Positions 26,565 through 34,604 of a stretch of 44,091 nucleotides of DNA are shown piece by piece. Within the stretch, counting starts at the first letter, position 1, and the number at the start of each line of letters is the position of its first letter. A program made the translations under genes and the position numbers. Under the pieces are notes generated by a model. It worked only from the letters and a program-made list of their open reading frames with translations, had not been told where the DNA came from and ran no database searches. The stretch is from NCBI RefSeq assembly GCF_013177695.1, contig NZ_WOEY01000189.1, positions 1 to 44,091 on the forward strand. Reading direction: 5' to 3'. The stretch comes from Paraburkholderia solitsugae (GTDB lineage Bacteria > Pseudomonadota > Gammaproteobacteria > Burkholderiales > Burkholderiaceae).

Positions 26565-26881
26565 CTATTGTTCCTTGTCTCCAGGCTTGAACCAAGCACC
26601 GCGTGCCCCCCCGCAAAACAAACTCACCGGCATCGTCGCCGTGATTCGCGACGAAACCCACCCGCTTCCAGGAGGATCGCTTGCTACGCAAGCGTCTTGC
26701 AGAACTGGAAGCGTCCTCACGCGCGTAAACGGCTACCGGCGCCGCACCGGAAAAATACGGCTCGTCACCCGACGTCCCTTGCTTTCGTCGAGGTTCCACG
26801 CGGTCCACGGACCGCATTCGCCAGGCACCATCAAAGCGACTGAGCCCCTCTTGTGCGCTGGACAGACCGCAGCCCGACGTA
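26565..26881. other. gene-poor stretch
   Basis: About 320 bp between the KfrA remnant and a small leftward gene. The ORFs on both strands have no family resemblance. Nothing else recognised. Confidence 0.35.
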
Positions 26882-27022
26882 TCACTCCACAGGCGGCTCA
26901 TCTTCGCCACGCGTCTTGACGGGCCTGGCTCCCGCTTCGTCACGTTGCGGCATCTTGCTTTTCTCGTTATCGCTGTGCTTCACCGGTTGCGGATGCCTGA
27001 TTTTTTCGTCGACGTCAGTCAT
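26882..27022 (-). CDS. small highly charged hydrophilic protein
   Basis: A 46-codon gene beginning MTDVDEKIRHPQPVKH and ending EDEPPVE, behind a strong GGGAGGAAAG ribosome binding site. The product is rich in Asp, Glu, Lys, Arg and Pro, with no hydrophobic core, and is probably intrinsically disordered. Unknown function; such proteins sometimes accumulate in stress or stationary phase, but that is only analogy. It has no partner nearby in the same direction. Confidence 0.5.
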   Translation of the reverse strand: MTDVDEKIRHPQPVKHSDNEKSKMPQRDEAGARPVKTRGEDEPPVE

Positions 27023-27519
27023 GGCTTTCCTCCCTCTTCTTTGCTGATCGTCCTGCGGCGATCACGGGGCCTGTACTGCAATGTTGCGAAAATCACACGA
27101 CTGCGGCTTCACGGACATCGACTACTTCGTCACCCCGAATCCGAGCCGCGATCGAGGTCATCACTGGACCCCGAAATATCTCATGTTTTGATGTTCTGCC
27201 GATCGGTCAGATTCGTCAAGAGAGCCCGTTGACCGGTGCTGCCGCAAGAAGCAGAGCGGGTTTAGCGCGCCCCTTCATCCTCATTTCGTAGTGCATTTAC
27301 CGACGGCGATCTCGATGACCCCGCAGCTAGCGGATCGGATGATCACACATATCACATCGTGATATATAATTGAATCAAGGGCCTGTATCGGAACCCGGAG
27401 TGCATTGAAAATGCAACTGGCGCCAGGAAACCTGAACCCGCGAAAGCGGCCACGGGTTGCCGGCAAAACTTCATTCATGGCTTTGATGACACAGTCTCAC
27501 GCGACATACAGGAGGCGCA
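27023..27519. other. intergenic stretch containing palindrome copy A
   Basis: About 500 bp without an accepted gene. The only recognisable element is the AT-rich palindrome at 27349-27365 and its -10-like TATAAT. The leftward ORF 27281-27478 spans the palindrome and is judged spurious. Confidence 0.4.
27349..27370 (+). promoter_or_regulatory. MarR-type operator-like palindrome copy A with overlapping -10
   Basis: ATATCAC-ATC-GTGATAT is a perfect 17-bp inverted repeat (27349-27365). TATAAT (27365-27370) follows, and the right arm also reads as an extended -10 (TG-A-TATATA). It would control the rightward small membrane protein and uspA. Confidence 0.65.
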
Positions 27520-27705
27520 ATGATCATCAACAGCGATTTTGAGATCAGCTACCTGCTGATTGCCTTTGCGCTGCTCGGCACGATCCTGGTTGGCGACCTG
27601 CTCAGCATGCTGCAGTTGCAACGCTGGCATCCCAAGCTGCTGGGTGCAGCAGTGGGCGCGTTACTGGGCTTCGTGCTGATCGAGGCCGTGCCGATGTTCA
27701 CCTGA
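27520..27705 (+). CDS. small membrane protein, two TM helices
   Basis: A 61-residue protein behind an excellent AGGAGG ribosome site (four bases from the ATG). Two hydrophobic helices (about residues 10-28 and 40-56) are joined by a short polar loop (QLQRWHPK). Function unknown. It lies 69 bp upstream of the UspA gene in the same direction, behind palindrome copy A, so the two are probably co-expressed. The size and topology suggest a membrane-associated regulatory or accessory peptide. Confidence 0.65.
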   Translation: MIINSDFEISYLLIAFALLGTILVGDLLSMLQLQRWHPKLLGAAVGALLGFVLIEAVPMFT

Positions 27706-27774
27706 ACAATTTCGTGGTGAACCGATTCGATCGCTCGAATGGAGACACCGCGAAATTTGACAAAGGAATCCACC

Positions 27775-28221
27775 ATGGCCCCGTTCAACCGGATCCTTCT
27801 CTGCTACGACGCCACACCCGAAGGGCGCCTCGCGCTGCGCTTCGGCGCGGCCCTTGCGCAGCAGTTGCAAGCTGAAACCCATCTGCTCTCGATTTTCGAC
27901 TACACATACTGGTCAAGCGGTTTCGACGTTCTTTCGTCAATGAAATTCGAGGTCGATGAGCAGGCGGCACAAGAGACACTGCGCGAGGGTATCGACTGGT
28001 TGCGGGCATGGGGTGTGACTGCAACGGGACATTATTCGGTCGGAAATGCGATTGACCAGATTTCCCGCCTGGCAGATTCACTGAAGGTCGACCTGATCGT
28101 CATTGGACATCACCCGCACGGATTTTTGCGCGCTGGTGGACGGGAGAAAACCACGCATTGCTGCTCGACCGCGTGTCTTGCGGCGTCCTGTTCAAGGTGG
28201 CCGCCTGACGGTCTTGCGTGA
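27775..28221 (+). CDS. universal stress protein UspA family, C-terminus frameshifted
   Basis: About 145 residues, cytoplasmic, alpha/beta ATP-binding-like Usp fold. It starts at 27775 (MAPFNRILLCYDATPEG, AAGGA upstream) and is paralogous to 37094-37576. The Usp pattern is visible in the N-terminal ILLCYD and in VDLIVIGHHPHGFLR. After residue ~118 the frame goes wrong: restoring one C near 28130 gives FLRRWWTGENHALLLDRVSCGVLFKVAA and a TGA at 28206-28208, matching the paralogue. As sequenced, the last ~28 residues are replaced and the final beta strand is lost. This could be a recent lesion or a base error. Confidence 0.75.
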   Translation: MAPFNRILLCYDATPEGRLALRFGAALAQQLQAETHLLSIFDYTYWSSGFDVLSSMKFEVDEQAAQETLREGIDWLRAWGVTATGHYSVGNAIDQISRLADSLKVDLIVIGHHPHGFLRAGGREKTTHCCSTACLAASCSRWPPDGLA

Positions 28222-28278
28222 ATTCGAATCGGGCGGCCAGGATTTCTTATTGAGCGTACAACCATGGCGGAGGCGAAG

Positions 28279-28440
28279 ATGATGATGGATCTTCTGGTAC
28301 AGATTGTTGTTGCAGCCGCAGTGCTGGCGTTGGTAATTCTTTTCGTCGTTGCCCAGGCTCCCCGGGACCATCCTCGTGAGCGGATTCTCCGGCATGCAAC
28401 TGGCAGGCATTGGTGGAACCGCACGCGTCACGGACCTTGA
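28279..28440 (+). CDS. putative small single-TM protein
   Basis: A 53-codon ORF. ATG at 28279 follows GGAGG (28269-28273) with good spacing. It encodes one strongly hydrophobic helix (VQIVVAAAVLALVILFVVA) and a basic C-terminal tail rich in Arg and His. No known family. The ribosome site and helix support it, but conservation is unknown and the tail may be the result of a frameshift. Confidence 0.4.
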   Translation: MMMDLLVQIVVAAAVLALVILFVVAQAPRDHPRERILRHATGRHWWNRTRHGP

Positions 28441-28562
28441 CGCTGCTGGCGGCATCGGTCCAGTAATTTCCCCTTTACTTTCCGAGGCCCGGTCACCGAT
28501 GCGACAAGCGTTGGCGGCCGGGCGATGCTTCATTCGGATTGTTCGTCGCGCCGATGAATCGT

Positions 28563-28952
28563 CTACAGTGTTGGCCAGAGAAAGATCACGTGCAGATCGT
28601 CGCCAGGATTGCTATGACGCGTGTCTCCCGTGTGCCATCGTCTGCTGTCCGGACAGCAGCCATCCGGCCATTTCACCAACATGAAGGGTCCGCTCGATAG
28701 CATATCGAGCGTCGTACGGTTGTACGCACCGCCAACCGTCATCGGAATATCAGCGAAGTAAGGAGTAGCCGTTCCATTGGCTGGCGTAGCCCTCCACGTC
28801 CCGACCGGCTGGCAACCGCTCCGGTCTGCACACGACCTCGAGCCAACATCTTGTGGTTGGGCGCCAGAATGCGCGCCTGCCCACGCCGGCTAGCAGATGC
28901 CGTACGCCGCGAGAGCCGCTGCGAAGAGGCGCCGTGCAATCGATTGTTTCAT
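28563..28952 (-). pseudogene. secreted protein gene with an amber codon in the signal peptide
   Basis: GAAGGA lies eight bases before the ATG at 28952. The frame opens with a clear Sec signal (MKQSIARRLFAAALAAYGIC), reaches TAG at codon 21, and continues with PAWA-GAHS, a good signal peptidase site. It stays open for a further 108 codons to a TAG at 28565-28563. The mature part (about 100 residues, several Cys, DIPMTVGGAYNRTTLDM) has no family I recognise. The single nonsense codon within an otherwise coherent signal peptide makes this a probable recent pseudogene. Without conservation data, chance cannot be excluded. Confidence 0.4.
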
Positions 28953-29016
28953 CCGGGCGTCCTTCAGCAGGCGGTATGGCACGCAGCCGGCGTCAACTCG
29001 CGCTGTAACACGGCGT

Positions 29017-29334
29017 CTACAGCCCCCAGATGATGTCGGCATTCTGTTTACTGGCTTCACGCATCATGTCGAGAAATGGCCAGGCCCGCTGCGAAAGTCC
29101 ACTGCCTGATTCCTGACGGCGTTCGCGGGAATACTGCAGCGATTCGAGGGCAATCTCCGCTTTGTCGTCGTCCGAAATCGCCGCTTCGAGACGGCTGATT
29201 GCACGAGGCAGCTCGTCGTGAAGGATAACCCCACGCGTATCGAGCCGCTTGCCCACGAGACCCAGCAGATACTGGGCGAGATCCCTGAGCATCACGACAT
29301 CGGGCGTAGCGGGCGATTGAAACGTGATCAGCAT
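29017..29334 (-). CDS. DUF1840 family protein
   Basis: A 105-residue cytoplasmic protein of unknown function. The ATG at 29334 has AAGGAG seven bases upstream, and the product starts MLITFQSPATPDVVMLRDLAQ, the characteristic DUF1840 opening. It continues with GVILHDELPRAISRLEAAI and ends with a helical segment (QRAWPFLDMMREASKQN). The longer ORF to 29550 is rejected. Palindrome copy B, 290 bp upstream, has a -10-like TATAAA directed toward this gene, so it may belong to the same regulon as the HPP gene on the other side. Confidence 0.8.
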   Translation of the reverse strand: MLITFQSPATPDVVMLRDLAQYLLGLVGKRLDTRGVILHDELPRAISRLEAAISDDDKAEIALESLQYSRERRQESGSGLSQRAWPFLDMMREASKQNADIIWGL

Positions 29335-29620
29335 GATGGCTCCTTGCTTCGATCTGTATTGCACCATCGCACCGGAAGGCCATTCGGACTCACCCCGGAG
29401 GACGAGTGCAACGCGTCTTTCGCACTCTGACGCAGCACGACCCGGGCAGCCGGTGATCGTCTCCTGTGACGATGGCCAGGGCCTCCACGATGACCGGCTT
29501 TGCACGTCAGAGAAGCACGGCATCCCCATGGGCGCGTGCCATCCGGGCAAATCATCCTTGTAGTTTCATCCGGACTGCTCCTGTTCAAGAACCAGTCACG
29601 GGAAGGCCTGACTTCATTTT

Positions 29621-29637
29621 ATATCACAACGTGATCC
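29621..29637 (-). promoter_or_regulatory. MarR-type operator-like palindrome copy B
   Basis: ATATCAC-AAC-GTGATCC; the left arm is perfect, the right arm matches five of seven. On the minus strand it reads GTGATATAAAAT, an extended -10 (TG-A-TATAAA) aimed at the DUF1840 gene. Confidence 0.55.
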
Positions 29638-29748
29638 ATTAAAGCTGAAAATGCCGTCAATCGGGCCATGCTGCGCCAGACGCAGAACCAGACTGACCCC
29701 GTGATCAGTGCCGTTCTGTCAGCTCGCGGCGATCCGGAACGTACTTTT

Positions 29749-29768
29749 ATATCACAATGAAATATAAT
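29749..29768 (+). promoter_or_regulatory. MarR-type operator-like palindrome copy C with overlapping -10
   Basis: ATATCAC-AAT-GAAATAT (right arm with two changes), followed by TATAAT at 29763-29768 directed toward the HPP-CBS gene. Confidence 0.5.
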
Positions 29769-29857
29769 CATAACGACACGTTCTTTCGTTTCGTGAGGAT
29801 TTGCCCTTAGTGTGTGGTGCCATCCCACGTGATACCTCCCACTTTCCTACTTGAACC

Positions 29858-31021
29858 TTGTCCCGCGACGCTCTTATTCGCTGGTTTTCCAGCTTTGCCC
29901 CTCATCCCATTGCCGTCCGGTGGCCGGAACGCTTCAGATCGTGTCTCGGCGCATTGCCGGGGATTGCGTTCACCGGCGGGACAATGCACGTCCTTCTCGG
30001 GCCGGCAGCGAACATTCCGCTCCTCGTGGCTCCAATGGGGGCTTCGGCCGTGCTGCTGTTCGCGGTTCCCGCCAGTCCGCTTGCGCAACCGTGGTCCATC
30101 ATCGGCGGCAATATCGCCTCCGCGACGGTCGGCGTTGCCTGTGCAGGCTGGATCGCCGATCCGGTAGGCGCCGCCGCTTTGGCCGTCGCGCTGGCGATCT
30201 GTGCGATGTTTGCGCTGCGCTGTGTTCACCCTCCGTCGGGCGCAGTCGCTTTGACAGCGGTCCTTGGTGGTCCGGCCGTGCATGCGCTGGGCTACCGCTT
30301 TGTGGCCGAACCGATCGCGATCCAGTCAGTGACGCTGCTATGCGCGGCCATCATGTACCACGCGGCTACCGGGCATCGATACCCGCACGTCGCCCAGAGT
30401 TCGGGAAAAGGCACGGCCGCATCGGCGGCGGCGTCGAACGAAGGTTTTACGCGCGCGGACCTCGAAGCGGTGCTGAACCGGCGCGGGGAATTGCTCGATA
30501 TTGACACGGACGATCTGGAATCCCTGCTGCGCGATGTTCAGTTGCAGGCCTACGCCCGCACGTTCAATGAACTGACCTGCGCGGACATCATGTCGCGCTC
30601 CCTCGTCGCCGTGTCGGCCGTCACAAGAGCTTCCGCCGCGTGGAGTTTGCTGAAACAGCGCCATATCAAGGCACTCCCGGTCACTGACGAGAAGCAGCAC
30701 GTTATCGGCATCGTGACCCGCGCCGACCTTGTCGACAAACGTGCGTTCAGCAAAGGGGCCGGTCTGCCGTCCCCCGTACAACGCTGGTTCCGGCGCAGCA
30801 TCACCCCGGCGCCGCTTGTCGGCGCGCTGATGAACGTCGACGTTCGCACGGTCGACGCGACGACGCCGATCGTCGAACTGGTGCCGGTGTTCGCGAACTA
30901 CGGGCACCACCATATCCCGGTTCTGGACTCGAATCAGCGGCTTGCCGGAATGATCACGCAGGCCGACCTCATCGCCGGGCTCTATCGCCAGGCTTACGCG
31001 CAGCAGCGGCGCGCGGCATAG
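29858..31021 (+). CDS. HPP-family membrane protein with two CBS domains
   Basis: 387 residues. The N-terminal ~170 residues form an HPP domain with four to five TM helices (TGGTMHVLLGPAANIPLLVAPMGASAVLLFAVP and the family motif HPPSGAVALTAVLGG). A CBS pair follows (first around CADIMSRSLVAVS...IGIVTRADL, second around LMNVDVRTVDATTP...AGMITQADL), implying control by an adenine nucleotide. Some HPP proteins of cyanobacteria and plants carry nitrite. Given the nearby nitrate genes that is a reasonable hypothesis, not shown here. The start is TTG at 29858 without a clear ribosome site; the N-terminal helix is needed, so a start much further in is unlikely. Confidence 0.85.
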   Translation: MSRDALIRWFSSFAPHPIAVRWPERFRSCLGALPGIAFTGGTMHVLLGPAANIPLLVAPMGASAVLLFAVPASPLAQPWSIIGGNIASATVGVACAGWIADPVGAAALAVALAICAMFALRCVHPPSGAVALTAVLGGPAVHALGYRFVAEPIAIQSVTLLCAAIMYHAATGHRYPHVAQSSGKGTAASAAASNEGFTRADLEAVLNRRGELLDIDTDDLESLLRDVQLQAYARTFNELTCADIMSRSLVAVSAVTRASAAWSLLKQRHIKALPVTDEKQHVIGIVTRADLVDKRAFSKGAGLPSPVQRWFRRSITPAPLVGALMNVDVRTVDATTPIVELVPVFANYGHHHIPVLDSNQRLAGMITQADLIAGLYRQAYAQQRRAA

Positions 31022-31059
31022 CCGCTGTCATCCGCTATCGGTGTTGAACACAGGCATCA

Positions 31060-31079
31060 ATATCACACTATGATATAAT
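31060..31079 (+). promoter_or_regulatory. MarR-type operator-like palindrome copy D upstream of marR
   Basis: ATATCAC-ACT-ATGATAT (one mismatch in the arms), overlapping TGATATAAT, an extended -10 (31071-31079). It lies 33 bp before the marR start, the usual place for autoregulation. Confidence 0.65.
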
Positions 31080-31111
31080 TTGCGTTTTACCTATTTCTCC
31101 ACGGAACTCCG

Positions 31112-31525
31112 ATGAAAACACTCGCTCGCGGCTTGATCAAGACGGACTTCGAGCAACTGTCCGAGTTTCGCTACCAGATGCGGCGCTTCGAACGTTTTTC
31201 TGAGCAGGCCGCCCAGGGTGAAGGGATTACACCATTGCAGTATCTGCTGCTCCTGCATATCAAGGGTTATCCGGAGCGCGACTGGGCCACCGTCGGCGAG
31301 CTTGCGGAGCGGCTCCAGGCGCAGCATCACGGCGTGGTCGCGCTCGTGTCCCGCTGTGAGGCGCTTGATCTGGTCCGCAGAAAAGTCAGTGAGACCGACC
31401 GCCGCCAGGTTGAGGTTCATCTGTTGAAGGCGGGCGAGCAGGTGCTTGCCCGCCTCGCCGAGATGCACCGTGCTGAACTGAAGTCGCTCGAAGGCGCCTT
31501 TAACGTCCCCCAGATTGATTTTTGA
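31112..31525 (+). CDS. MarR-family transcriptional regulator
   Basis: A 137-residue winged-helix repressor-type protein. An N-terminal dimerisation helix is followed by the MarR core: ITPLQYLLLLHIKGYP, then the recognition helix (VGELAERLQAQHHGVVALVSRCEALDLV) and the wing (RRKVSETDRRQVEVHLLKAGEQVLARL) with the conserved D-R-R. No Cys residue suited to thiol sensing is prominent apart from one in the recognition helix. The operon continues into the ClC gene after 6 bp. The promoter carries palindrome copy D, so autoregulation is likely. The ligand is unknown. Confidence 0.88.
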   Translation: MKTLARGLIKTDFEQLSEFRYQMRRFERFSEQAAQGEGITPLQYLLLLHIKGYPERDWATVGELAERLQAQHHGVVALVSRCEALDLVRRKVSETDRRQVEVHLLKAGEQVLARLAEMHRAELKSLEGAFNVPQIDF

Positions 31526-31531
31526 GTCACC

Positions 31532-33322
31532 ATGAGTCTCGATACCCATAAGCGCGATTTTTCCACCAACGCGCGACTTCCCGGCATTTCAGCACTCGCT
31601 GCGGGGATCGGCGCCCTGAGCACGCTCGCGGCATTCGTGCTGCTAAGCCTGATTCATCTGTTCACCAATCTGTTTTTCTTCCAGCAAATTTCGTTTGCGG
31701 ACCGCTCACCGGCCCTCAACACGCTAGGTATCTGGGTGGTGGTCGTTCCTGTGATCGGCGGCCTCATCGTCGGTTTCATGGCCCGTTACGGTTCGGAGAA
31801 GATCCGTGGGCACGGCATTCCCGAAGCGATCGAAGCCATCCTGTTCGGCAAGAGCCGCATGTCGCCGAAAGTGGCGATCCTCAAGCCCTTATCGTCCGGC
31901 ATTGTGATCGGCAGTGGCGGGCCGTTCGGCGCAGAAGGTCCGATCATCATGACAGGCGGCGCACTGGGGTCGCTGATCGCGCAATGTGTGAAGGTCACCT
32001 CCGCGGAACGCAAGACGCTGCTGGTTGCCGGCGCAGCGGCGGGCATGACGGCGGTCTTTGGCACGCCGGTGGCGGCCGTGCTGTTGGCAGTCGAACTGCT
32101 GTTGTTCGAATGGCGCCCGCGCAGTTTTCTGCCGGTCGCGCTTGCGTGCGCAGTCGCGGGGTTCGCGCGCGCGGCATTCTTCGGCACGGGGCCGCTGTTT
32201 CCGCTTGAGACCGCACCTCCCGGCGCACTGTCGCTGGTCTCCTGCGTCATCGCAGGGCTGATGTCCGGCGCGCTCGCATCGGGCCTGTCAGCCGCGCTCT
32301 ACAAGACCGAAGACCTGTTCGGCAAGCTGCCCATCCACTGGATGTGGTGGCCCGCGATTGGCGGCCTCGTCGTCGGCATCGGCGGCTTTCTCGAACCTCG
32401 CGCGTTGGGCGTTGGCTACGACGTGATCGGCGACCTGCTGCACCAGCACATTGCAATCCAGATCGCGCTGGCGATCCTGGTCGTGAAGGCGGTCATATGG
32501 GTCGTGGCACTGGGCTCGGGCACCTCAGGCGGCGTCCTTGCTCCGTTGCTCATGCTGGGTGCGGGGCTCGGCGTCGTGTTCGGCCACGTGCTGCCGGGCG
32601 GCGACCCTGCCCTGTGGCCGCTCGTCTGCATGGCGGCCACGCTTGGCGCTACACTGGGCGCACCGTTGACCGCAATCGTGTTCGCATTCGGCCTCACGCA
32701 CGACAGCAACGCATTGCTGCCGCTGCTCGCCGCAACGCTGATCGCGCACGGGTTTGCAACGGTCGTCATGAAGCGCTCCATCATGACCGAGAAAATTGCC
32801 CGGCGCGGTTACCACATCTACCGGGAATACGGCGTCGATCCGCTTGAGCGCCACCACGTCGACGAGGTGATGTCGCGTACGGTCGAGACGATCGATGGCG
32901 ATCTGTCCGTGCGCGAAGCGCTGGCAACGTACTTCGGCACGACGCAGACGCATCGCGCCTATCCGGTCGTGCGTCAAGGCGTGCTGGCGGGCGTCGTCGA
33001 TCGCGCGGTACTGGAAAAAATTCGCGATGAAGAGGCAGAGCATGCGCTCGATTCACGCCTCGCCGACGTGTTGCGCCACCGCTCCCCTGCCTTTGCATTA
33101 CCCAGTGAAACCTGCCGGCTCGTCGCAACGCGGCTGGCGGTGCACGGTCTCGAACGCTTGCCCGTGGTCGCGGATTCCGGAACGTTGCAACTGATCGGCA
33201 TTGTGTCGCGCAGCGATCTGGTCAAGCCGTCTCTAGCCCACTTCGACGAAGAGCACAAAAAAGAACGCTTCCGGCGCTTGCGGATTCAGCCCGGCAAGCG
33301 GCACTTCCCCCCGGTTCCGTAA
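31532..33322 (+). CDS. ClC-family anion channel/antiporter with CBS domains
   Basis: A 596-residue inner-membrane protein. The ClC core (about 1-430) has GHGIPEAIEAILFGK at the first selectivity loop, the gating-glutamate loop GPFGAEGPIIMTGG, and SGTSGGVLAPLLMLGAGLG before the later helices. Two CBS domains follow (around DEVMSRTVETIDG and LIGIVSRSDL). The residue that is Ser in chloride-selective ClcA (GSGIP) and Pro in plant nitrate exchangers is His here, so ion preference is open. The gating Glu is kept. It is cotranscribed with marR. Confidence 0.88.
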   Translation: MSLDTHKRDFSTNARLPGISALAAGIGALSTLAAFVLLSLIHLFTNLFFFQQISFADRSPALNTLGIWVVVVPVIGGLIVGFMARYGSEKIRGHGIPEAIEAILFGKSRMSPKVAILKPLSSGIVIGSGGPFGAEGPIIMTGGALGSLIAQCVKVTSAERKTLLVAGAAAGMTAVFGTPVAAVLLAVELLLFEWRPRSFLPVALACAVAGFARAAFFGTGPLFPLETAPPGALSLVSCVIAGLMSGALASGLSAALYKTEDLFGKLPIHWMWWPAIGGLVVGIGGFLEPRALGVGYDVIGDLLHQHIAIQIALAILVVKAVIWVVALGSGTSGGVLAPLLMLGAGLGVVFGHVLPGGDPALWPLVCMAATLGATLGAPLTAIVFAFGLTHDSNALLPLLAATLIAHGFATVVMKRSIMTEKIARRGYHIYREYGVDPLERHHVDEVMSRTVETIDGDLSVREALATYFGTTQTHRAYPVVRQGVLAGVVDRAVLEKIRDEEAEHALDSRLADVLRHRSPAFALPSETCRLVATRLAVHGLERLPVVADSGTLQLIGIVSRSDLVKPSLAHFDEEHKKERFRRLRIQPGKRHFPPVP

Positions 33323-33323
33323 G

Positions 33324-33476
33324 TCAGCGGCCGGTCGTCGGCTGCCAGAAACAGATACGCTCTTCTTCCGTGCCCCTTCGGGGGCATACCTCTCCTGCTT
33401 TTCTCGTCCCTCCTGCATTTCCCACTGATTCAGCACCCATTCCCTGGACAATATCGTCCCCACGCTGCGAAGCCAT
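33324..33476 (-). CDS. putative small hydrophilic protein
   Basis: A 50-residue ORF with GAGGAG six bases before the ATG, reading MASQRGDDIVQGMG and rich in Gly, Arg and Glu. It ends two bases after the convergent ClC stop. No known family. Supported only by the ribosome binding site and position. Confidence 0.28.
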   Translation of the reverse strand: MASQRGDDIVQGMGAESVGNAGGTRKAGEVCPRRGTEEERICFWQPTTGR

Positions 33477-33658
33477 GTCGCGCTCCTCATGGCCGCTTCG
33501 CAACCGTGTCAAAAAAACGCGCATCGCATACCGCGCCCGGGAACGAAAACGGGAACAGGACTCGCACACGTGACATCCAACTCCCTATCCAAGATCGAAT
33601 CGGCCCCAGTCGTGTGCGGACCGGGCCGGACTTGCCATTACTATTCAGGAGACGCGAC

Positions 33659-34192
33659 ATGAAGTTAATCAGCGCAGCACTGTACGGCGCACTCACGCTT
33701 ACCAGCTTCCCGGGCTGGGCACAGAGCACCGGTCCCACCGACCCCCAGATCGCCGCCATCGTCGTGACCGCCAATCAGGTGGATATCGACGCGGGCAAGC
33801 TCGCGGAGTCGAAAACGAAGTCGAAGGATGTCACAGCGTTCGCGCAACGCATGGTCACCGATCATAGCGGCGTTAACAAGGCCGCCACCGACCTCGTTCA
33901 CAAGCTCGGCGTGACGCCGGAAGACAATCCGACGAGCCAGAGCCTCAAGCAGGGCGGCGATGCGAACCTCGCCAACCTGAAAACACTCAACGGCGCGCAG
34001 TTCGACCGGGCGTATATCGACCACGAGGTAACGTACCACGACGGCGTTCTCGACGCGCTGGACAACACGTTGATTCCGGATGCGCAGAACGCGGAACTGA
34101 AGGCGCTTCTCGTCAAAGTGCGTCCGGCCTTTGTCGCGCATCTCGAGCACGCGAAGCATCTGCAGGCGGAACTGGGCAAGAGTGGTGGGTAA
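33659..34192 (+). CDS. DUF4142 family exported protein
   Basis: A 177-residue periplasmic protein. A Sec signal peptide (KLISAALYGALTLTSFPGWAQS, cleavage after GWA) precedes a ferritin-like four-helix DUF4142 domain (IAAIVVTANQVDIDAGKLAESKT, FAQRMVTDHSGVNK, FDRAYIDHEVTYHDGVLDALD, HLEHAKHL). CAGGAG precedes the ATG. Conserved His/Asp/Glu positions suggest a metal-binding helical bundle, but the function is unknown. It overlaps the cupredoxin gene start and heads a cluster with cupredoxin and an ECF sigma factor, a grouping I associate with Burkholderia-group genomes. Confidence 0.85.
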   Translation: MKLISAALYGALTLTSFPGWAQSTGPTDPQIAAIVVTANQVDIDAGKLAESKTKSKDVTAFAQRMVTDHSGVNKAATDLVHKLGVTPEDNPTSQSLKQGGDANLANLKTLNGAQFDRAYIDHEVTYHDGVLDALDNTLIPDAQNAELKALLVKVRPAFVAHLEHAKHLQAELGKSGG

Positions 34193-34562
34193 TCCGACAC
34201 TTTGCGCAACCGGACAGCGCCGGAGCAAGCTACGCACCGGCGCTTTTGTCCCTGCCTGCGTTTTCGTTGTGATCATGATGACTTCGCTGGCCGGCGTTTC
34301 CGAAGCCGCAGGCACAACGTACCAGATCGTCATCGAGCAGATGCGCTTCAATCCGCCGGTGCTCACGGTGCACCGCGGAGACCGTGTGGTGTGGGTGAAC
34401 AAGGATCTGTTTCCCCATACGGCGACTGGAATATCGAAAGCGTTCGACTCGCATGCAATTTCGCCGAACGCATCGTGGAGTTACGTGGCACGCAAGACGG
34501 GCAGCTATCCGTATCTGTGCACCCTCCACACCACGATGCGTGGCACACTGATCGTGCAATGA
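34185..34562 (+). CDS. cupredoxin-like periplasmic copper protein
   Basis: About 125 residues. A signal peptide (around ACVFVVIMMTSLAGVSEA) precedes a single plastocyanin/pseudoazurin-like domain. The type-1 copper ligands are all present: His in LFPHTATG, then Cys, His and Met in YPYLCTLHTTMRG. The GTG at 34185 overlaps the end of DUF4142 and gives a sensible signal peptide; ATG at 34269 or 34272 would leave it too short. Probably an electron carrier or copper-binding protein of the cell envelope, translationally coupled to the gene before it. Confidence 0.8.
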   Translation: MGNPTLCATGQRRSKLRTGAFVPACVFVVIMMTSLAGVSEAAGTTYQIVIEQMRFNPPVLTVHRGDRVVWVNKDLFPHTATGISKAFDSHAISPNASWSYVARKTGSYPYLCTLHTTMRGTLIVQ

Positions 34563-34604
34563 GGGATGAACAATAATGAGTGAGAGCGACCTGGCGAGGC
34601 AGTC

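Larger units (their letters stand above)
29335..29857. other. divergent intergenic region with palindrome copies B and C
   Basis: About 520 bp between the divergent DUF1840 and HPP-CBS genes. It contains two AT-rich palindromes (29621-29637 and 29749-29765) in otherwise GC-rich DNA. No other gene is supported. Confidence 0.5.
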
